A stretch of DNA of 61,508 bases from Actinomycetota bacterium (GCA_018896525.1 JAHIMR010000121.1:1-61508), one strand, 5' to 3'; positions 9,301 to 17,624 are shown, counted from the first letter of the stretch. Program-made: numbers and translations. Notes: a model not told the origin generated them from the letters alone.

Positions 9301-9719
9301 AAGAGTGCCCTCAATGCGGCGCGATCCACAACGGTCACCGTTGGATACCGGAACCGGACGAGAAGGTATCTTCAAGACTCGCCGGAAAAACGGTGAAGAA
9401 AAGCACCTGCCCCGGGTGCCGGCGAATGGAGAAAGGGCAGGTGGAGGGCGTGGTGACGCTCAAGGGGAATTTCCTCGCCAGGCACCGGGAAGAGATTAAA
9501 AACGTGATAAAGCGGGTGGAGAAGAACAGGCACGGCAGGAACGTTACGTCACAGATCCTCCGCTCGAGCGAGGAGAACGGCGAGATAATCATCGAAACGT
9601 GCGACGAGCACCTGGCCGAGAGGATAGGAAAAGAACTCCATAAGGCGTTCAAAGGCGATCTCGATATGAAATGGCAGGAGAAGGACACGTTCGTGAGGGT
9701 CCTGTGGCAACGGGATTGA
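9297..9719 (+). CDS. Zinc-ribbon protein, NMD3/BCAM0308-like
   Basis: A 140-residue protein coupled to alr by an ATGA overlap. The N-terminus has two Cys pairs, C4-x2-C7 and C38-x2-C41, that would hold one zinc ion and resemble the N-terminal ribbon of NMD3-like and BCAM0308-family bacterial proteins. The rest alternates basic helices (LARHREEIKNVIKRVEKNRHGR) with a strand-rich end (EIIIETCDEHLAERIGKELHKAF). A nucleic-acid or ribosome link is possible from the basic character but is inference. Confidence 0.65.
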   Translation: MKECPQCGAIHNGHRWIPEPDEKVSSRLAGKTVKKSTCPGCRRMEKGQVEGVVTLKGNFLARHREEIKNVIKRVEKNRHGRNVTSQILRSSEENGEIIIETCDEHLAERIGKELHKAFKGDLDMKWQEKDTFVRVLWQRD

Positions 9720-9772
9720 ACCGGACTCTGGAAAGGTTGGCGGCCCAGTCGTTGGCCGCCGACGGGAGGTGA

Positions 9773-10717
9773 ATGATTGTGCTTGGTACGATCAAGGTAG
9801 GGCACTCCTCTGATCCCGAGGCACTCACCGGTTGTACCGTCTTCCTTCCGCCCGAGGGGACGGTCGCTTCCTGCGAGGTCCGGGGCGGGGCGCCGGGAAC
9901 CCGAGAGACCCAACTGCTCAGGCCCATGTTTACCGTGTCCGGCGTCAACGCGATCCTGCTTGCCGGGGGAAGCGCCTTCGGGCTTGGAGCCGCCGCCGGC
10001 GTCGTGAGGTTTCTGGAAGAGAGAAGTGTTGGTTTCCTCACCCCCGGTGGACCGGTGCCCATAGTCAGCGCAGCGGTGATCTTCGATCTGGACATTGGAG
10101 ACAAGACGGTCCGCCCCGACGAGGAGATGGCCTACCGGGCGTGCCTCGAGGCCTCCGTTGACGAGGAGGCGCAGGGAAGCGTTGGTGTGGGGATGGGCGC
10201 CAGCGTGGGGAACGTGGCGGGCCGCCGCATGTCCACCCGCGGGGGCTTCGGCCTGGACCGTTTTCACGGCGAATCCCTCAAGGTGGAGGTGGCGGCGGTG
10301 GTGAACAGCTTTGGAGACGTGGTCGGCGAGGACGGTTCGGTGATTGCCGGATTCCGCGACGCGGACGGGGGGTTCGCGGGGGCCGAAGCGTTTATCGCGG
10401 GTGTCGCCGGGGTTGCCGGGTCCTCACGCGAGAACACGACACTGGTAGTGGTGACCACCAACGCCCAAATCGACGTGGTGGGGTGCGCGCGACTGGCCCT
10501 TCAGGGCCACAATGGCATCGCCAGGGCGATAAGGCCGTCGCACACCAGGTACGACGGCGATACCGTGTTCGTGCTTGCCACCGGCGAGGTGGAAGCCCCC
10601 CAGGACGCGGTGGAGGCGCTTGCCGCGAAAGGCACGGCGGGGGCCATCAGGTCGGCGGTGATGAGCGCCGAGGCCGGGGGAGGACTGCCGGGTGCCTGTG
10701 ATATACTTCGCGCGTAG
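9773..10717 (+). CDS. P1-family N-terminal-nucleophile peptidase (L-aminopeptidase/D-esterase, DmpA-like)
   Basis: A 314-residue member of the DmpA/BapA-like aminopeptidases, which mature by self-cleavage into two chains. Typical pieces are KVGHSSDPEALTGCTVFLP near the N-terminus, the GGSAFGLGAAAGVVRFLEE helix, PIVSAAVIFDL, GASVGNVAGRR, and VAAVVNSFGDVV where the cleavage site and nucleophile of the family lie. The C-terminal VVVTTNAQIDVVGCARLAL and IRPSHTRYDGDTVFVLATG are also typical. Substrate preference cannot be told. The ATG follows a GGGAGGTG site. The next gene (FmdB-like) begins 24 bases later, so co-transcription is likely. Confidence 0.88.
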   Translation: MIVLGTIKVGHSSDPEALTGCTVFLPPEGTVASCEVRGGAPGTRETQLLRPMFTVSGVNAILLAGGSAFGLGAAAGVVRFLEERSVGFLTPGGPVPIVSAAVIFDLDIGDKTVRPDEEMAYRACLEASVDEEAQGSVGVGMGASVGNVAGRRMSTRGGFGLDRFHGESLKVEVAAVVNSFGDVVGEDGSVIAGFRDADGGFAGAEAFIAGVAGVAGSSRENTTLVVVTTNAQIDVVGCARLALQGHNGIARAIRPSHTRYDGDTVFVLATGEVEAPQDAVEALAAKGTAGAIRSAVMSAEAGGGLPGACDILRA

Positions 10718-10741
10718 CGCGGCGTCGGGGAGGTTGTGACG

Positions 10742-10957
10742 ATGCCTATATACGAGTATCGCTGTAAGGGCTGCGGGAAACGATTTGAAAAGTTGGTCCG
10801 CGGAAGCGATGATGTCAGTTGTCCCCACTGCGGCCGCGGTGAGCCTGAAAAGATGTTCAGCACGTTCGGGTTCAAGTCATCCGGTGGCTTCACATCCAGT
10901 ACCGGTGGCTCGTGTGGTACTTGCTCAACGACGACATGCAACGGTTGTAGTAAATGA
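10742..10957 (+). CDS. FmdB-family zinc-ribbon protein
   Basis: A 71-residue small protein beginning MPIYEYRCKGCGKRFEKL, the signature of the FmdB putative regulatory zinc-ribbon family, with C8/C11 and C27/C30 as ligands. The tail is rich in Ser, Gly, Thr and Cys (GGSCGTCSTTTCNGC), also common in the family. The ATG at 10742 lies 8 bases after GGAGG (10729-10733), while an upstream in-frame GTG at 10736 is too close to the site. The function of the family is poorly known. Confidence 0.88.
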   Translation: MPIYEYRCKGCGKRFEKLVRGSDDVSCPHCGRGEPEKMFSTFGFKSSGGFTSSTGGSCGTCSTTTCNGCSK

Positions 10958-10986
10958 TGACAGCCGATTGGCGGTGTGAGTGAGGA

Positions 10987-11592
10987 ATGGCGAAAACGCT
11001 CGAGGAATTGAGGGAAGAGCTTGGTGAGTGCACCCGGTGCTCGCTTTGCCGGGGCCGCAACAACATCGTTTTTGGTGATGGGAATCCTGATGCCCAGCTT
11101 ATGTTTGTCGGAGAGGCGCCGGGGCGCGCCGAGGACGCGCAGGGGTTGCCGTTCGTGGGGCCCGCGGGCAAGCTCCTGGACCGGCTTCTGGAAGATATCG
11201 GGCTGAAACGCGGGGACACTTACATTGCCAACGTGATAAAGTGCCGCCCTCCGGGCAACAGGGATCCGCTACCGGAAGAAACGGAAGCGTGCAGCCCGTT
11301 TCTTCAGGAGCAGACAGAGATCATACGTCCCAGGATACTCTGCGCCCTGGGCCGGGTGGCCGCGGGCTTTATGATGGGAAAGAGCGTACAGATAACCAGG
11401 ATTCACGGTCAGCGGTTCGAAGGCGCCGGGTATTTCCTGGTCCCGGTACTGCATCCAGCCGCGGCGCTCAGGGCGGCTTCCAACATGGATCTCATAAGGC
11501 AGGACTTCAAGAGCCTCGAGGCGTATCTCGCGGAAGATGATTCACCGCCCGAGCCGCCCGCGGAGGAACCGGAGCAGATGGGCCTTTTCTAG
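10987..11592 (+). CDS. udg: Type-4 (4Fe-4S) uracil-DNA glycosylase
   Basis: Removes uracil from DNA in base-excision repair. The 201-residue protein has the family-4 cysteine set: C15-x2-C18 near the N-terminus, and a later pair spaced C-x15-C in IKCRPPGNRDPLPEETEAC. It also has the GEAPG active-site loop followed by GLPFVGPAGKLLDRLL, and the HPAAALR motif. The last five residues, QMGLF, resemble the bacterial sliding-clamp binding pentapeptide, joined by an acidic/proline linker. It sits 29 bases after the FmdB-like gene and 21 bases before tsaE. Confidence 0.94.
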   Translation: MAKTLEELREELGECTRCSLCRGRNNIVFGDGNPDAQLMFVGEAPGRAEDAQGLPFVGPAGKLLDRLLEDIGLKRGDTYIANVIKCRPPGNRDPLPEETEACSPFLQEQTEIIRPRILCALGRVAAGFMMGKSVQITRIHGQRFEGAGYFLVPVLHPAAALRAASNMDLIRQDFKSLEAYLAEDDSPPEPPAEEPEQMGLF

Positions 11593-11613
11593 AGGGCACC
11601 CCAGGGAGATGAC

Positions 11614-12084
11614 TTGGAGGTTCTCAGTAACTCGGGCGAAGACACATTGCGGCTGGGAGACGCGATAGGAAGGGTTCTCACCCCCGGTGACGTGGTATGC
11701 CTGGAGGGGGAACTCGGGACCGGCAAGACGGTCGTGGCGCGCGGTATCGCCAGAGGAAGAGGCCACCGGGGAGTGGTTCCCAGCCCAACGTTTCTGATAA
11801 TACACCTGTACCAGTCGGTAGGCTTTTGTCACGTCGACGCATTCAGGCTCGGAAGCCCGGAGGAGCTCATTGACGCAGGGATTGAGGAGTATCTCGACGG
11901 GGATTGGATATGCGCGGTGGAGTGGGCGGGAAGGGTCCGGGCGGCGTTACCGTCCGGGGCGTTGACGGTGCGGCTGGAGTTCGCCGAGGACGAAAATCGA
12001 CGGCGAATCACCCTGGGGGGCGGCGGTGAGTGGAAGAAAAGGCTGGAGTTCGTCAGAACGGAGTTCGAGCGCGATGCGGGATAG
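11614..12084 (+). CDS. tsaE: tRNA threonylcarbamoyladenosine biosynthesis ATPase TsaE
   Basis: ATPase that works with TsaB and TsaD in making the t6A modification at position 37 of ANN-decoding tRNAs. The 156-residue product has the P-loop GELGTGKT at 32-39, SPTFLIIHLYQ, HVDAFRLGSPEEL and a VEWAGRV strand. TTG start with GGGAG upstream. The 3' end overlaps tsaB by about 11 bases, and the cluster continues with rimI and tsaD, the classic actinobacterial/firmicute order. Confidence 0.94.
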   Translation: MEVLSNSGEDTLRLGDAIGRVLTPGDVVCLEGELGTGKTVVARGIARGRGHRGVVPSPTFLIIHLYQSVGFCHVDAFRLGSPEELIDAGIEEYLDGDWICAVEWAGRVRAALPSGALTVRLEFAEDENRRRITLGGGGEWKKRLEFVRTEFERDAG

Positions 12085-12778
12085 CATCCACGCGGAGTGG
12101 AGAAATCATAGAGCACCGGTGGTAGTGGGGTGGGACACCTGTACGGCGAGGGGGGTCCTGACGGTGGGCTCGGGCGGCGTGGTGTTGTCGGAAACGTACT
12201 TCAAGACGGAAAAAGGGCACACCGGCTGGTTGATGCCGCTGGTAAAGATGACGTTTGACAGGGCGGGCATAGCACCGGGTGACATCGACTACATCGCCGC
12301 CGGTACCGGGCCGGGAACTTTCACGGGGGTCAAGGTGGGACTCGCCACCGCGAAGGCGATGGCGATGGCGTGCGGGGTACCGTTGGTGGGCGTTCCAACG
12401 CTGGATATCCTGGCGGCCGGCGCTACCCCCGGCGTGGACCTGGTCCTGTCAACGGTGGACGCGAGAAGGGGCATGCTGTATGCGGCGGTGTACCGAACCG
12501 GCGAGGGGGTGCCGGAGAGGGTTTCCGAGTACTTGTGTGAAACGCCGGATCGAGTGGTTGAGGTGGCACGGTCGCTGGGGTATCGCACCGTGGAAGTGGT
12601 GGGGGAGGCCCCGGCCTCGCTGGTGAAGCTCCTGGAGGATGGTGGGGAGCTTACGGTTGCCGAGGACCGGTTTCCGAACGGGCACGGGATAATCGCCGTT
12701 TCCGACCGGTTGATATCGCGGGGACGGGTGGGCGACGCGGCCTCGGTTGCTCCTATCTACCTGAAGAAGCCCACGTAA
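12074..12778 (+). CDS. tsaB: tRNA threonylcarbamoyladenosine biosynthesis protein TsaB
   Basis: Non-catalytic ASKHA-fold partner of TsaD in t6A synthesis. From the ATG at 12074 the product has about 234 residues and shows VVGWDTCTARGVLTV, GHTGWLMPLVK, the GTGPGTFTGVKVGLATAKAMA signature and VDARRGMLYAAVYR. The frame is open further upstream inside tsaE (to 12026), but the ATG at 12074 with GGAG at 12060-12063 is the better start. A dispersed-repeat copy begins a few bases after the stop and separates tsaB from rimI, where these genes are usually adjacent. Confidence 0.92.
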   Translation: MRDSIHAEWRNHRAPVVVGWDTCTARGVLTVGSGGVVLSETYFKTEKGHTGWLMPLVKMTFDRAGIAPGDIDYIAAGTGPGTFTGVKVGLATAKAMAMACGVPLVGVPTLDILAAGATPGVDLVLSTVDARRGMLYAAVYRTGEGVPERVSEYLCETPDRVVEVARSLGYRTVEVVGEAPASLVKLLEDGGELTVAEDRFPNGHGIIAVSDRLISRGRVGDAASVAPIYLKKPT

Positions 12779-12782
12779 GTAA

Positions 12783-12944
12783 GTGCCCCGTTCCATAGAT
12801 ACGGTTAAGCACTGAGAGCGTCGAAGCGCCGCTCCGGCAAGGCGCGCGACCGAGTCGTACTCTTGGAGTACGTCGAGGGAGCGGAACGCAGCCGGTGTGG
12901 ATGCAGCGGCGTTCGAATGCCAGCGTATTTATGGTGCGGGGTAC
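12783..12944 (+). repeat. Dispersed ~163-bp palindromic element, copy C (forward, TTCCA subtype)
   Basis: Full copy directly downstream of tsaB (stop at 12778). Left arm GTGCCCCGTTCCATAGATAC, right arm GTATTTATGGTGCGGGGTAC, central hairpin GTACTCTTGGAGTAC. It is inserted inside the tsaB-rimI-tsaD cluster; only 18 bases separate its right end from the rimI start. Confidence 0.9.
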
Positions 12945-12962
12945 TATAGCAGTCTGGAGGCA

Positions 12963-13487
12963 ATGTTGCCGGATGAGCTTGAGATAAGGGAAATGCTAGC
13001 GGGCGATATCGAGGCCGTCATGGGTATCGAGAGAGAGGTGTTCCCGTTTCCGTGGACGCCGGAGTTCTTCGAGTGTGAGTTGAGGCGAGGTGAGATCACC
13101 ATGTACCTGGTGGCGCTCGCAGGGGGGCGGTTGCTGGGCTTCATCGGCGCCCATCTGATTGGTGATGAGATACATGTCACCAACATGGCGGTGGCCCTCG
13201 ACTTCAGGCGACGCGGCCTGGGGTCGGCGCTGCTCATGGAGTGTGTTCAACTGGGCCTGAAGAAAGGCGCGAGGTGGTTGACCCTGGAGGTAAGGGAAAC
13301 CAATCGGGACGCGCGGGAGTTCTACCGGTTCTTCGGTTTCCGGGAGTTAGGGCTGCGCAGGGGTTACTACTCCGACAGCGGAGAGGACGCGGTGATAATG
13401 GCGGCGGGAGACATTCGCGAGGGCCTGTTCCGGGAGTTACCGGCACGCGGGGACAAGCCGCCGGACGGTGGGGAAGGTGATGGCTGA
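12963..13487 (+). CDS. rimI: GNAT N-acetyltransferase, RimI-like
   Basis: GNAT-fold acetyltransferase, named RimI from its position between tsaB and tsaD and its sequence. The 174 residues include IREMLAGDIEAVMGIEREVFPFPWTPEFF at the N-terminus, NMAVALDFRRRGLGSALL with the acetyl-CoA pyrophosphate loop, and TLEVRETNRDAREFYRFFGFRELGLRRGYY. RimI classically acetylates the N-terminus of S18; other substrates are possible. Start choice: ATG 12963 is only two bases from GGAGG, whereas TTG 12966 is five bases away, so initiation one codon later is plausible. The stop overlaps the tsaD ATG (TGATG). Confidence 0.9.
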   Translation: MLPDELEIREMLAGDIEAVMGIEREVFPFPWTPEFFECELRRGEITMYLVALAGGRLLGFIGAHLIGDEIHVTNMAVALDFRRRGLGSALLMECVQLGLKKGARWLTLEVRETNRDAREFYRFFGFRELGLRRGYYSDSGEDAVIMAAGDIREGLFRELPARGDKPPDGGEGDG

Positions 13488-14500
13488 TGCTTGTCCTCGG
13501 GATAGAGACGTCCTGCGACGAGAGCGCGGCGGCCATGGTCGAGGATGGGTGCGAGATGCTCTCCAACGTGGTGGCTTCCCAGGTCGATCTTCACCGGAAG
13601 TACGGCGGGGTGGTTCCGGAGATAGCGGCCCGGGCGCACGTGGACCAGATAATACCCGTTCTGGAAGAGGCAGTGGTGGGCGAAGCCCGCCCCGACCTGG
13701 TGGCGGTGACCGTTGGGCCGGGATTGGTGGGTTCGCTCCTGGTGGGTGTTTCCGCGGCGAAAGGTCTCTCGTGGTCGTGGGGGATACCCATGGTTGCGGT
13801 GAACCACGTGGAGGCGCACGCTTACGCCCCGGTCCTGGAAGGGCGGTTACCACAGTACCCGTTTCTGGCGCTGGTGGTCTCCGGGGGGCATACGTTGCTG
13901 GCGGAGGTCGGTGGCCTTGACGAGATGGAGATACTGGGCCAAACGCTGGACGACGCGCTCGGCGAGGCGTACGACAAGGTGGCCAGGCACCTGGGGCTGG
14001 GATATCCGGGAGGCCCGGTCATTGACGAGATCGCACCTGCGGGGGACCCGGCGGCGTGTGCCTTCCCACGTCCGATGATGGGAAGCGGCGATTACAACTT
14101 CAGCTTGAGTGGTTTAAAGACCGCGGTAATACGGTTCATGGAAGACTCGGAAAGGAGGGACGCTGTTCGGCCGGTGGAGGACATTGCCGCCTCGTTTCAG
14201 GCAGCGGCGCTGGAGGTGGTGGTCCGGAAGACGGTCCGGGCGGCCCGAGACTGTGGCCTGACCGATGTCGTGATGGGTGGTGGTGTGGCCTGCAACCGGG
14301 CACTGCGGCTCATGTTGGGGGAGGCGTGTGAGGAGGAAGGCCTGAGGCTTGTATGCCCGTCGCCGTCACTGTGCACTGACAACGCCGCCATGATAGCCGC
14401 GCTGGGATACCTGCGATATCAGGCGGGGCACCGGGCGGGGCTGGACGTTGACGTCTATCCCAACCTGAAGTTGGGGGGAGTGCCCCGGACTGTTGCATAA
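13487..14500 (+). CDS. tsaD: tRNA N6-adenosine threonylcarbamoyltransferase TsaD
   Basis: Catalytic subunit that transfers the threonylcarbamoyl group to A37 of tRNA. The 337-residue protein starts MLVLGIETSCDESAAA, has GGVVPEIAARAHVDQI, the iron-binding His pair H107 and H111 in NHVEAHAYAP, LVVSGGHTLL, DDALGEAYDKVARHLGLGYPGGP and GGVACNRALR. It overlaps the rimI stop by one base. The stop codon runs directly into a GGTGCC-type palindrome (14501-14531). Confidence 0.97.
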   Translation: MLVLGIETSCDESAAAMVEDGCEMLSNVVASQVDLHRKYGGVVPEIAARAHVDQIIPVLEEAVVGEARPDLVAVTVGPGLVGSLLVGVSAAKGLSWSWGIPMVAVNHVEAHAYAPVLEGRLPQYPFLALVVSGGHTLLAEVGGLDEMEILGQTLDDALGEAYDKVARHLGLGYPGGPVIDEIAPAGDPAACAFPRPMMGSGDYNFSLSGLKTAVIRFMEDSERRDAVRPVEDIAASFQAAALEVVVRKTVRAARDCGLTDVVMGGGVACNRALRLMLGEACEEEGLRLVCPSPSLCTDNAAMIAALGYLRYQAGHRAGLDVDVYPNLKLGGVPRTVA

Positions 14501-14531
14501 TGACGCAATGGTGCCTGGCACCAGTGCGTCA
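14501..14531. repeat. GGTGCC(T)GGCACC palindrome, isolated copy
   Basis: A 31-base near-perfect palindrome: 15-base arms TGACGCAATGGTGCC and GGCACCAGTGCGTCA with one mismatch, around a single central T. It begins immediately after the tsaD stop and is followed by TTCTCGCCCC, a flank also found at other copies. It belongs to the second repeat family of the window (25.7, 30.8-31.1 and 32.4-32.7 kb). As RNA it would form a long hairpin, so a 3'-end role for tsaD is possible. Confidence 0.8.
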
Positions 14532-14612
14532 TTCTCGCCCCGATATCTGGTATAGTAGGCGCGGTGGCAATTCGAGAATGCTGGTGACCGGAAGGGGTTC
14601 TCCGGGGAGCAA

Positions 14613-16142
14613 ATGAAAAAATATATTCTCGCGATTGACCAGGGGACGACAGGTACGACAGCGATGGTGTTCGACCACGCGGGTGTGGTGTTATCCAAGG
14701 TCGGCCAGGAGTTCACCCAGTACTTTCCCGCCGGCGGATGGGTGGAGCACGACCCCGAGGAGATATGGCAGAGCACGGTGTTCACGGTCAGCAAGGCCCT
14801 GAGCGATGCCGGTGTGAACGCCGGCGAGCTGGCCGCACTGGGGATAACAAATCAACGAGAGACCGCGGTGTTCTGGCGCAAGGGGACGGTAGAGCCGGTG
14901 GGCAGGGCGATAGTGTGGCAGTGCAGGCGCTCGGCCCCCATCTGCGAGCGCCTCAAGAAGCGAGGCCTGGAGGGTGAGTTCCGCGAGCGGACGGGTCTGG
15001 TGCTCGACCCGTACTTCAGCGGCACCAAGATAACCTGGGTGATGGAGAACGAGCCGGAGATCGCCCGGCTGGCGGAGGCCGGCGAGATATCGTTCGGGAC
15101 CATCGATTCCTGGCTGCTCGCGAAGCTGACCGGGGGGAGAGTGCACGCGACGGATTACTCCAACGCCTCTCGTACGCTCATGTTCAACATACGGGACCTG
15201 GAGTGGGACGACCGGCTGTTAGACTACCTGGGCGTTCCCGCGGGGATGCTTCCACAGGTCCTGCCCTCGAGCTGCCTGTTTGGCGAGACCGATCCCGACT
15301 GCTTCCTCGGCGCCTCGGTTCCGATCGGGGGAATCGCGGGGGACCAGCAGGCCGCCCTGTTCGGCCAGGCCTGTTACCATCGTGGGATGACCAAGAACAC
15401 GTACGGCACCGGGAGTTTTGTCCTCATGAACACAGGCCCCGAAGCGGTAACCTCGAGTACGGGGATGCTGACCACGGTAGCGTGGGGGTACGGCGGGGAG
15501 GTCACCTATGCGCTGGAGGGCTCGATCTTCATAACCGGCGCCGCGATCCAGTGGCTCCGCGACGGACTGGGGATAATCGGCGACGCCTCGGAAACGGGAC
15601 CGCTGGCCCGGAAGACGCCCGATACCGGTGGGGTATTCATGGTGCCGGCGTTCGTTGGGCTCGGGGCGCCGTATTGGGACCCGTACGCACGTGGTGCTAT
15701 ACTTGGGATTACGCGGGGCACGTCGAGGGAGCAGATAATCCGTGCGGCTGTCGAGGCAATGGCGTACCAGACGCGTGATGTCATGGACGCCATGAGATCG
15801 GACTCGGGGATAGACGTAGCATCGCTGAGGGTCGACGGAGGCGCCTCGGTAATGGATGTACTTCTTCAGTTCCAGGCCGACCTGCTGGGGGTTGAGGTGC
15901 AGAGGCCGGCGGTTTCAGAGACCACGGCGCTCGGCGCCGCGTTTCTGGCCGGGCTCTCGGCGGGGTACTGGAAGGACCTGGACGAGATAGAGAGGATCTG
16001 GCGGGTTGACAGGAAGTTCAGCCCGTCGGCCGACAAGGAACTGATGGATAGCAAGTACGAGCAGTGGAAGAAAGCGGTGCGAAGGGCCTGTTCCTGGGAG
16101 GAGCGGGTTTCAGAGAACGGGGACGTAGTAGTTGAACGATAA
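14613..16142 (+). CDS. glpK: Glycerol kinase
   Basis: Phosphorylates glycerol to sn-glycerol 3-phosphate. The 509 residues give the expected length; motifs are LAIDQGTTGTTAMVFDHAG (phosphate 1), the substrate-binding GWVEHDPEEIW, GITNQRETAVFW, GGIAGDQQAALFGQACY, NTYGTGSFVLMNTG and the FGGY-family C-terminal LRVDGGASVMDVLLQFQADLLG. The ribosome site GGGGAG lies just before the ATG. The 3' end overlaps a geranylgeranyl-reductase-like gene, which suggests a role in lipid supply as well as glycerol use; that link is inference. A TATAGT at 14551-14556 could be a -10 element. Confidence 0.96.
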   Translation: MKKYILAIDQGTTGTTAMVFDHAGVVLSKVGQEFTQYFPAGGWVEHDPEEIWQSTVFTVSKALSDAGVNAGELAALGITNQRETAVFWRKGTVEPVGRAIVWQCRRSAPICERLKKRGLEGEFRERTGLVLDPYFSGTKITWVMENEPEIARLAEAGEISFGTIDSWLLAKLTGGRVHATDYSNASRTLMFNIRDLEWDDRLLDYLGVPAGMLPQVLPSSCLFGETDPDCFLGASVPIGGIAGDQQAALFGQACYHRGMTKNTYGTGSFVLMNTGPEAVTSSTGMLTTVAWGYGGEVTYALEGSIFITGAAIQWLRDGLGIIGDASETGPLARKTPDTGGVFMVPAFVGLGAPYWDPYARGAILGITRGTSREQIIRAAVEAMAYQTRDVMDAMRSDSGIDVASLRVDGGASVMDVLLQFQADLLGVEVQRPAVSETTALGAAFLAGLSAGYWKDLDEIERIWRVDRKFSPSADKELMDSKYEQWKKAVRRACSWEERVSENGDVVVER

Positions 16143-17466
16143 GTATGACGTCGTAGTGGCAGGGGCCGGGTGCGCCGGCACGGTGTTCAGCACCAGGCTG
16201 GCGGCCAGAGGCTTTCGCGTCCTGCTGATAGAAAGGAAGCGTGAGGAGGAACTGGGGCCGGACTCCCTGGACCTCGTGGACAGTGAAGCGTTCGAGTTCT
16301 CGGGTGTCGGACTTCCCATGCCGCCGGAGGCGTGTTCGCAGATTCGCCGGATGGAAGTGGTGAGCCCCGATGCCGCGACACGCTTTAACCTTGACCGGTT
16401 CCCTTATCGAGTGGTCGACAGGCGGCTACTGGCAAGGCGGCTGATGGAAGGCGCCCTGGAGGCGGGGGTGGAGGTCAAGACCCAGTGCATCGTGGGGGGC
16501 GCTGAAATAGATAATGGCTTCGTGGTTTCGGTCCAGACGGACAGGGGGAACTTCCCCTGCCGGCTGGCGGTGGGTGCCAGCGGCCTGGAACGGGTGATCT
16601 GCAGGGACATTCCCGGGGGAATGGGCATCCCTCGGCGGCTGCGCAACAGCGATTACATATCGATATACAGGGAGACACGGGATATCATACCCGGGGCCCT
16701 GGAAAACGGAATGGAGCCGGGACTGTTCAAGTATTACATCGGGAGGTATGGGGGCTATAGCTGGGTTTACCCGGACGAGGACGGTACGGTGGATATCGGC
16801 ACCGGGGTCCAGGACATTCCCGGCGCGCCGGACCCGCGGGAGATCGTGCTCGGCTACATCAGGTCCAACCCATCGGTTGGCGAGAAGGTCCTCCACCGCG
16901 CGGGTGGGCGCATGCCGACAAGGAGGCCACTCAACACGATGGTGACCTCGGGCTTCATAGTGATAGGCGACGCGGCGTGCCAATCTACGCCGTTTATCAG
17001 CAGGGGGGTAGGCGGCGCAATGGAAGGGGCCTACCTGGCGGCTGACGCGGCGGCGTTTGCCCTTGAGGCCGGCGACGTGAGTATCCGCGGGCTCTGGTCG
17101 TACAACTATGAGTACATCCGTGAGCGTGGCGCGCACATGGCGGCGCTTGATTGCCTGAGGATCTTTCTACAGAACATCCCCGAGAAGGAGTTCTCCTGGA
17201 GCATGGCCAAGGGGCTGATAGGCAAGCAGGAGATCTCGAGCGCCCTCATGGGCCGTTTCGAGATGCCCACCGCACAGTCCAGGATGAAGAGCATCATAAA
17301 GGGTTTGAGGAGCGTCCCGATGACGGTCAGGTTCGAGAACGCCCTGAAGCAGACCCAGAAGGTGCTGGAACTATACTGCCAGTATCCCAGGGAATACGAT
17401 CCCCCGGAGTACGACGAGTGGGCGAGAAAGGCCGATTACCTGTTCGAGGACGTGGAGAGGATATAG
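16132..17466 (+). CDS. FAD-dependent oxidoreductase, geranylgeranyl reductase family
   Basis: A 444-residue flavoprotein of the GGR family, whose members reduce prenyl double bonds of chlorophyll, quinone or archaeal-type lipids. Visible features are the N-terminal dinucleotide fold VVVAGAGCAGTVFSTRLAARG, the ERK end of the second strand, the GGYSWVYPDED substrate-cavity motif (YxWxFP type) and the second FAD motif IVIGDAACQSTPFISRGVGGAMEGAYLAADAA. The TTG start overlaps the last codons of glpK by 11 bases, so the two are translated together. The real substrate (menaquinone side chain, polyprenyl phosphate or lipid) cannot be told from sequence. Confidence 0.85.
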   Translation: MNDKYDVVVAGAGCAGTVFSTRLAARGFRVLLIERKREEELGPDSLDLVDSEAFEFSGVGLPMPPEACSQIRRMEVVSPDAATRFNLDRFPYRVVDRRLLARRLMEGALEAGVEVKTQCIVGGAEIDNGFVVSVQTDRGNFPCRLAVGASGLERVICRDIPGGMGIPRRLRNSDYISIYRETRDIIPGALENGMEPGLFKYYIGRYGGYSWVYPDEDGTVDIGTGVQDIPGAPDPREIVLGYIRSNPSVGEKVLHRAGGRMPTRRPLNTMVTSGFIVIGDAACQSTPFISRGVGGAMEGAYLAADAAAFALEAGDVSIRGLWSYNYEYIRERGAHMAALDCLRIFLQNIPEKEFSWSMAKGLIGKQEISSALMGRFEMPTAQSRMKSIIKGLRSVPMTVRFENALKQTQKVLELYCQYPREYDPPEYDEWARKADYLFEDVERI

Positions 17467-17538
17467 GCTGTAACGTACCTCGTGTTCTCCGGGCGGCACG
17501 GCTGGAAACGGCCGGTTATATTTTTATACACACTACTA

Positions 17539-17566
17539 TTGATTTAAAATATCAAACACGTATAAT
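17539..17566 (+). promoter_or_regulatory. Promoter of groESL
   Basis: TTGATT (17539-17544) and a perfect TATAAT (17561-17566) are spaced 16 bases apart in an AT-rich stretch unlike its surroundings. The HrcA operator overlaps the expected transcription start just downstream. Confidence 0.7.
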
Positions 17567-17572
17567 ACCGTC

Positions 17573-17599
17573 TTAGCACTCTCTATACTAGAGTGCTAA
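17573..17599. promoter_or_regulatory. CIRCE operator (HrcA binding site)
   Basis: A perfect CIRCE element: TTAGCACTC, nine bases, GAGTGCTAA. HrcA binds it and represses chaperonin genes until heat shock titrates HrcA. It begins 7 bases after the -10 box and ends 26 bases before the groES ATG. Confidence 0.97.
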
Positions 17600-17624
17600 T
17601 CTACCTTACGAAGGAGGGATGGGT

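Noticed and set aside
12910-12930. tRNA-like TTCGAA segments in the dispersed repeats
   Set aside because: The TTCGAA piece resembles a T-loop, but no acceptor stem or anticodon arm can be drawn; the outer arms pair with each other instead.
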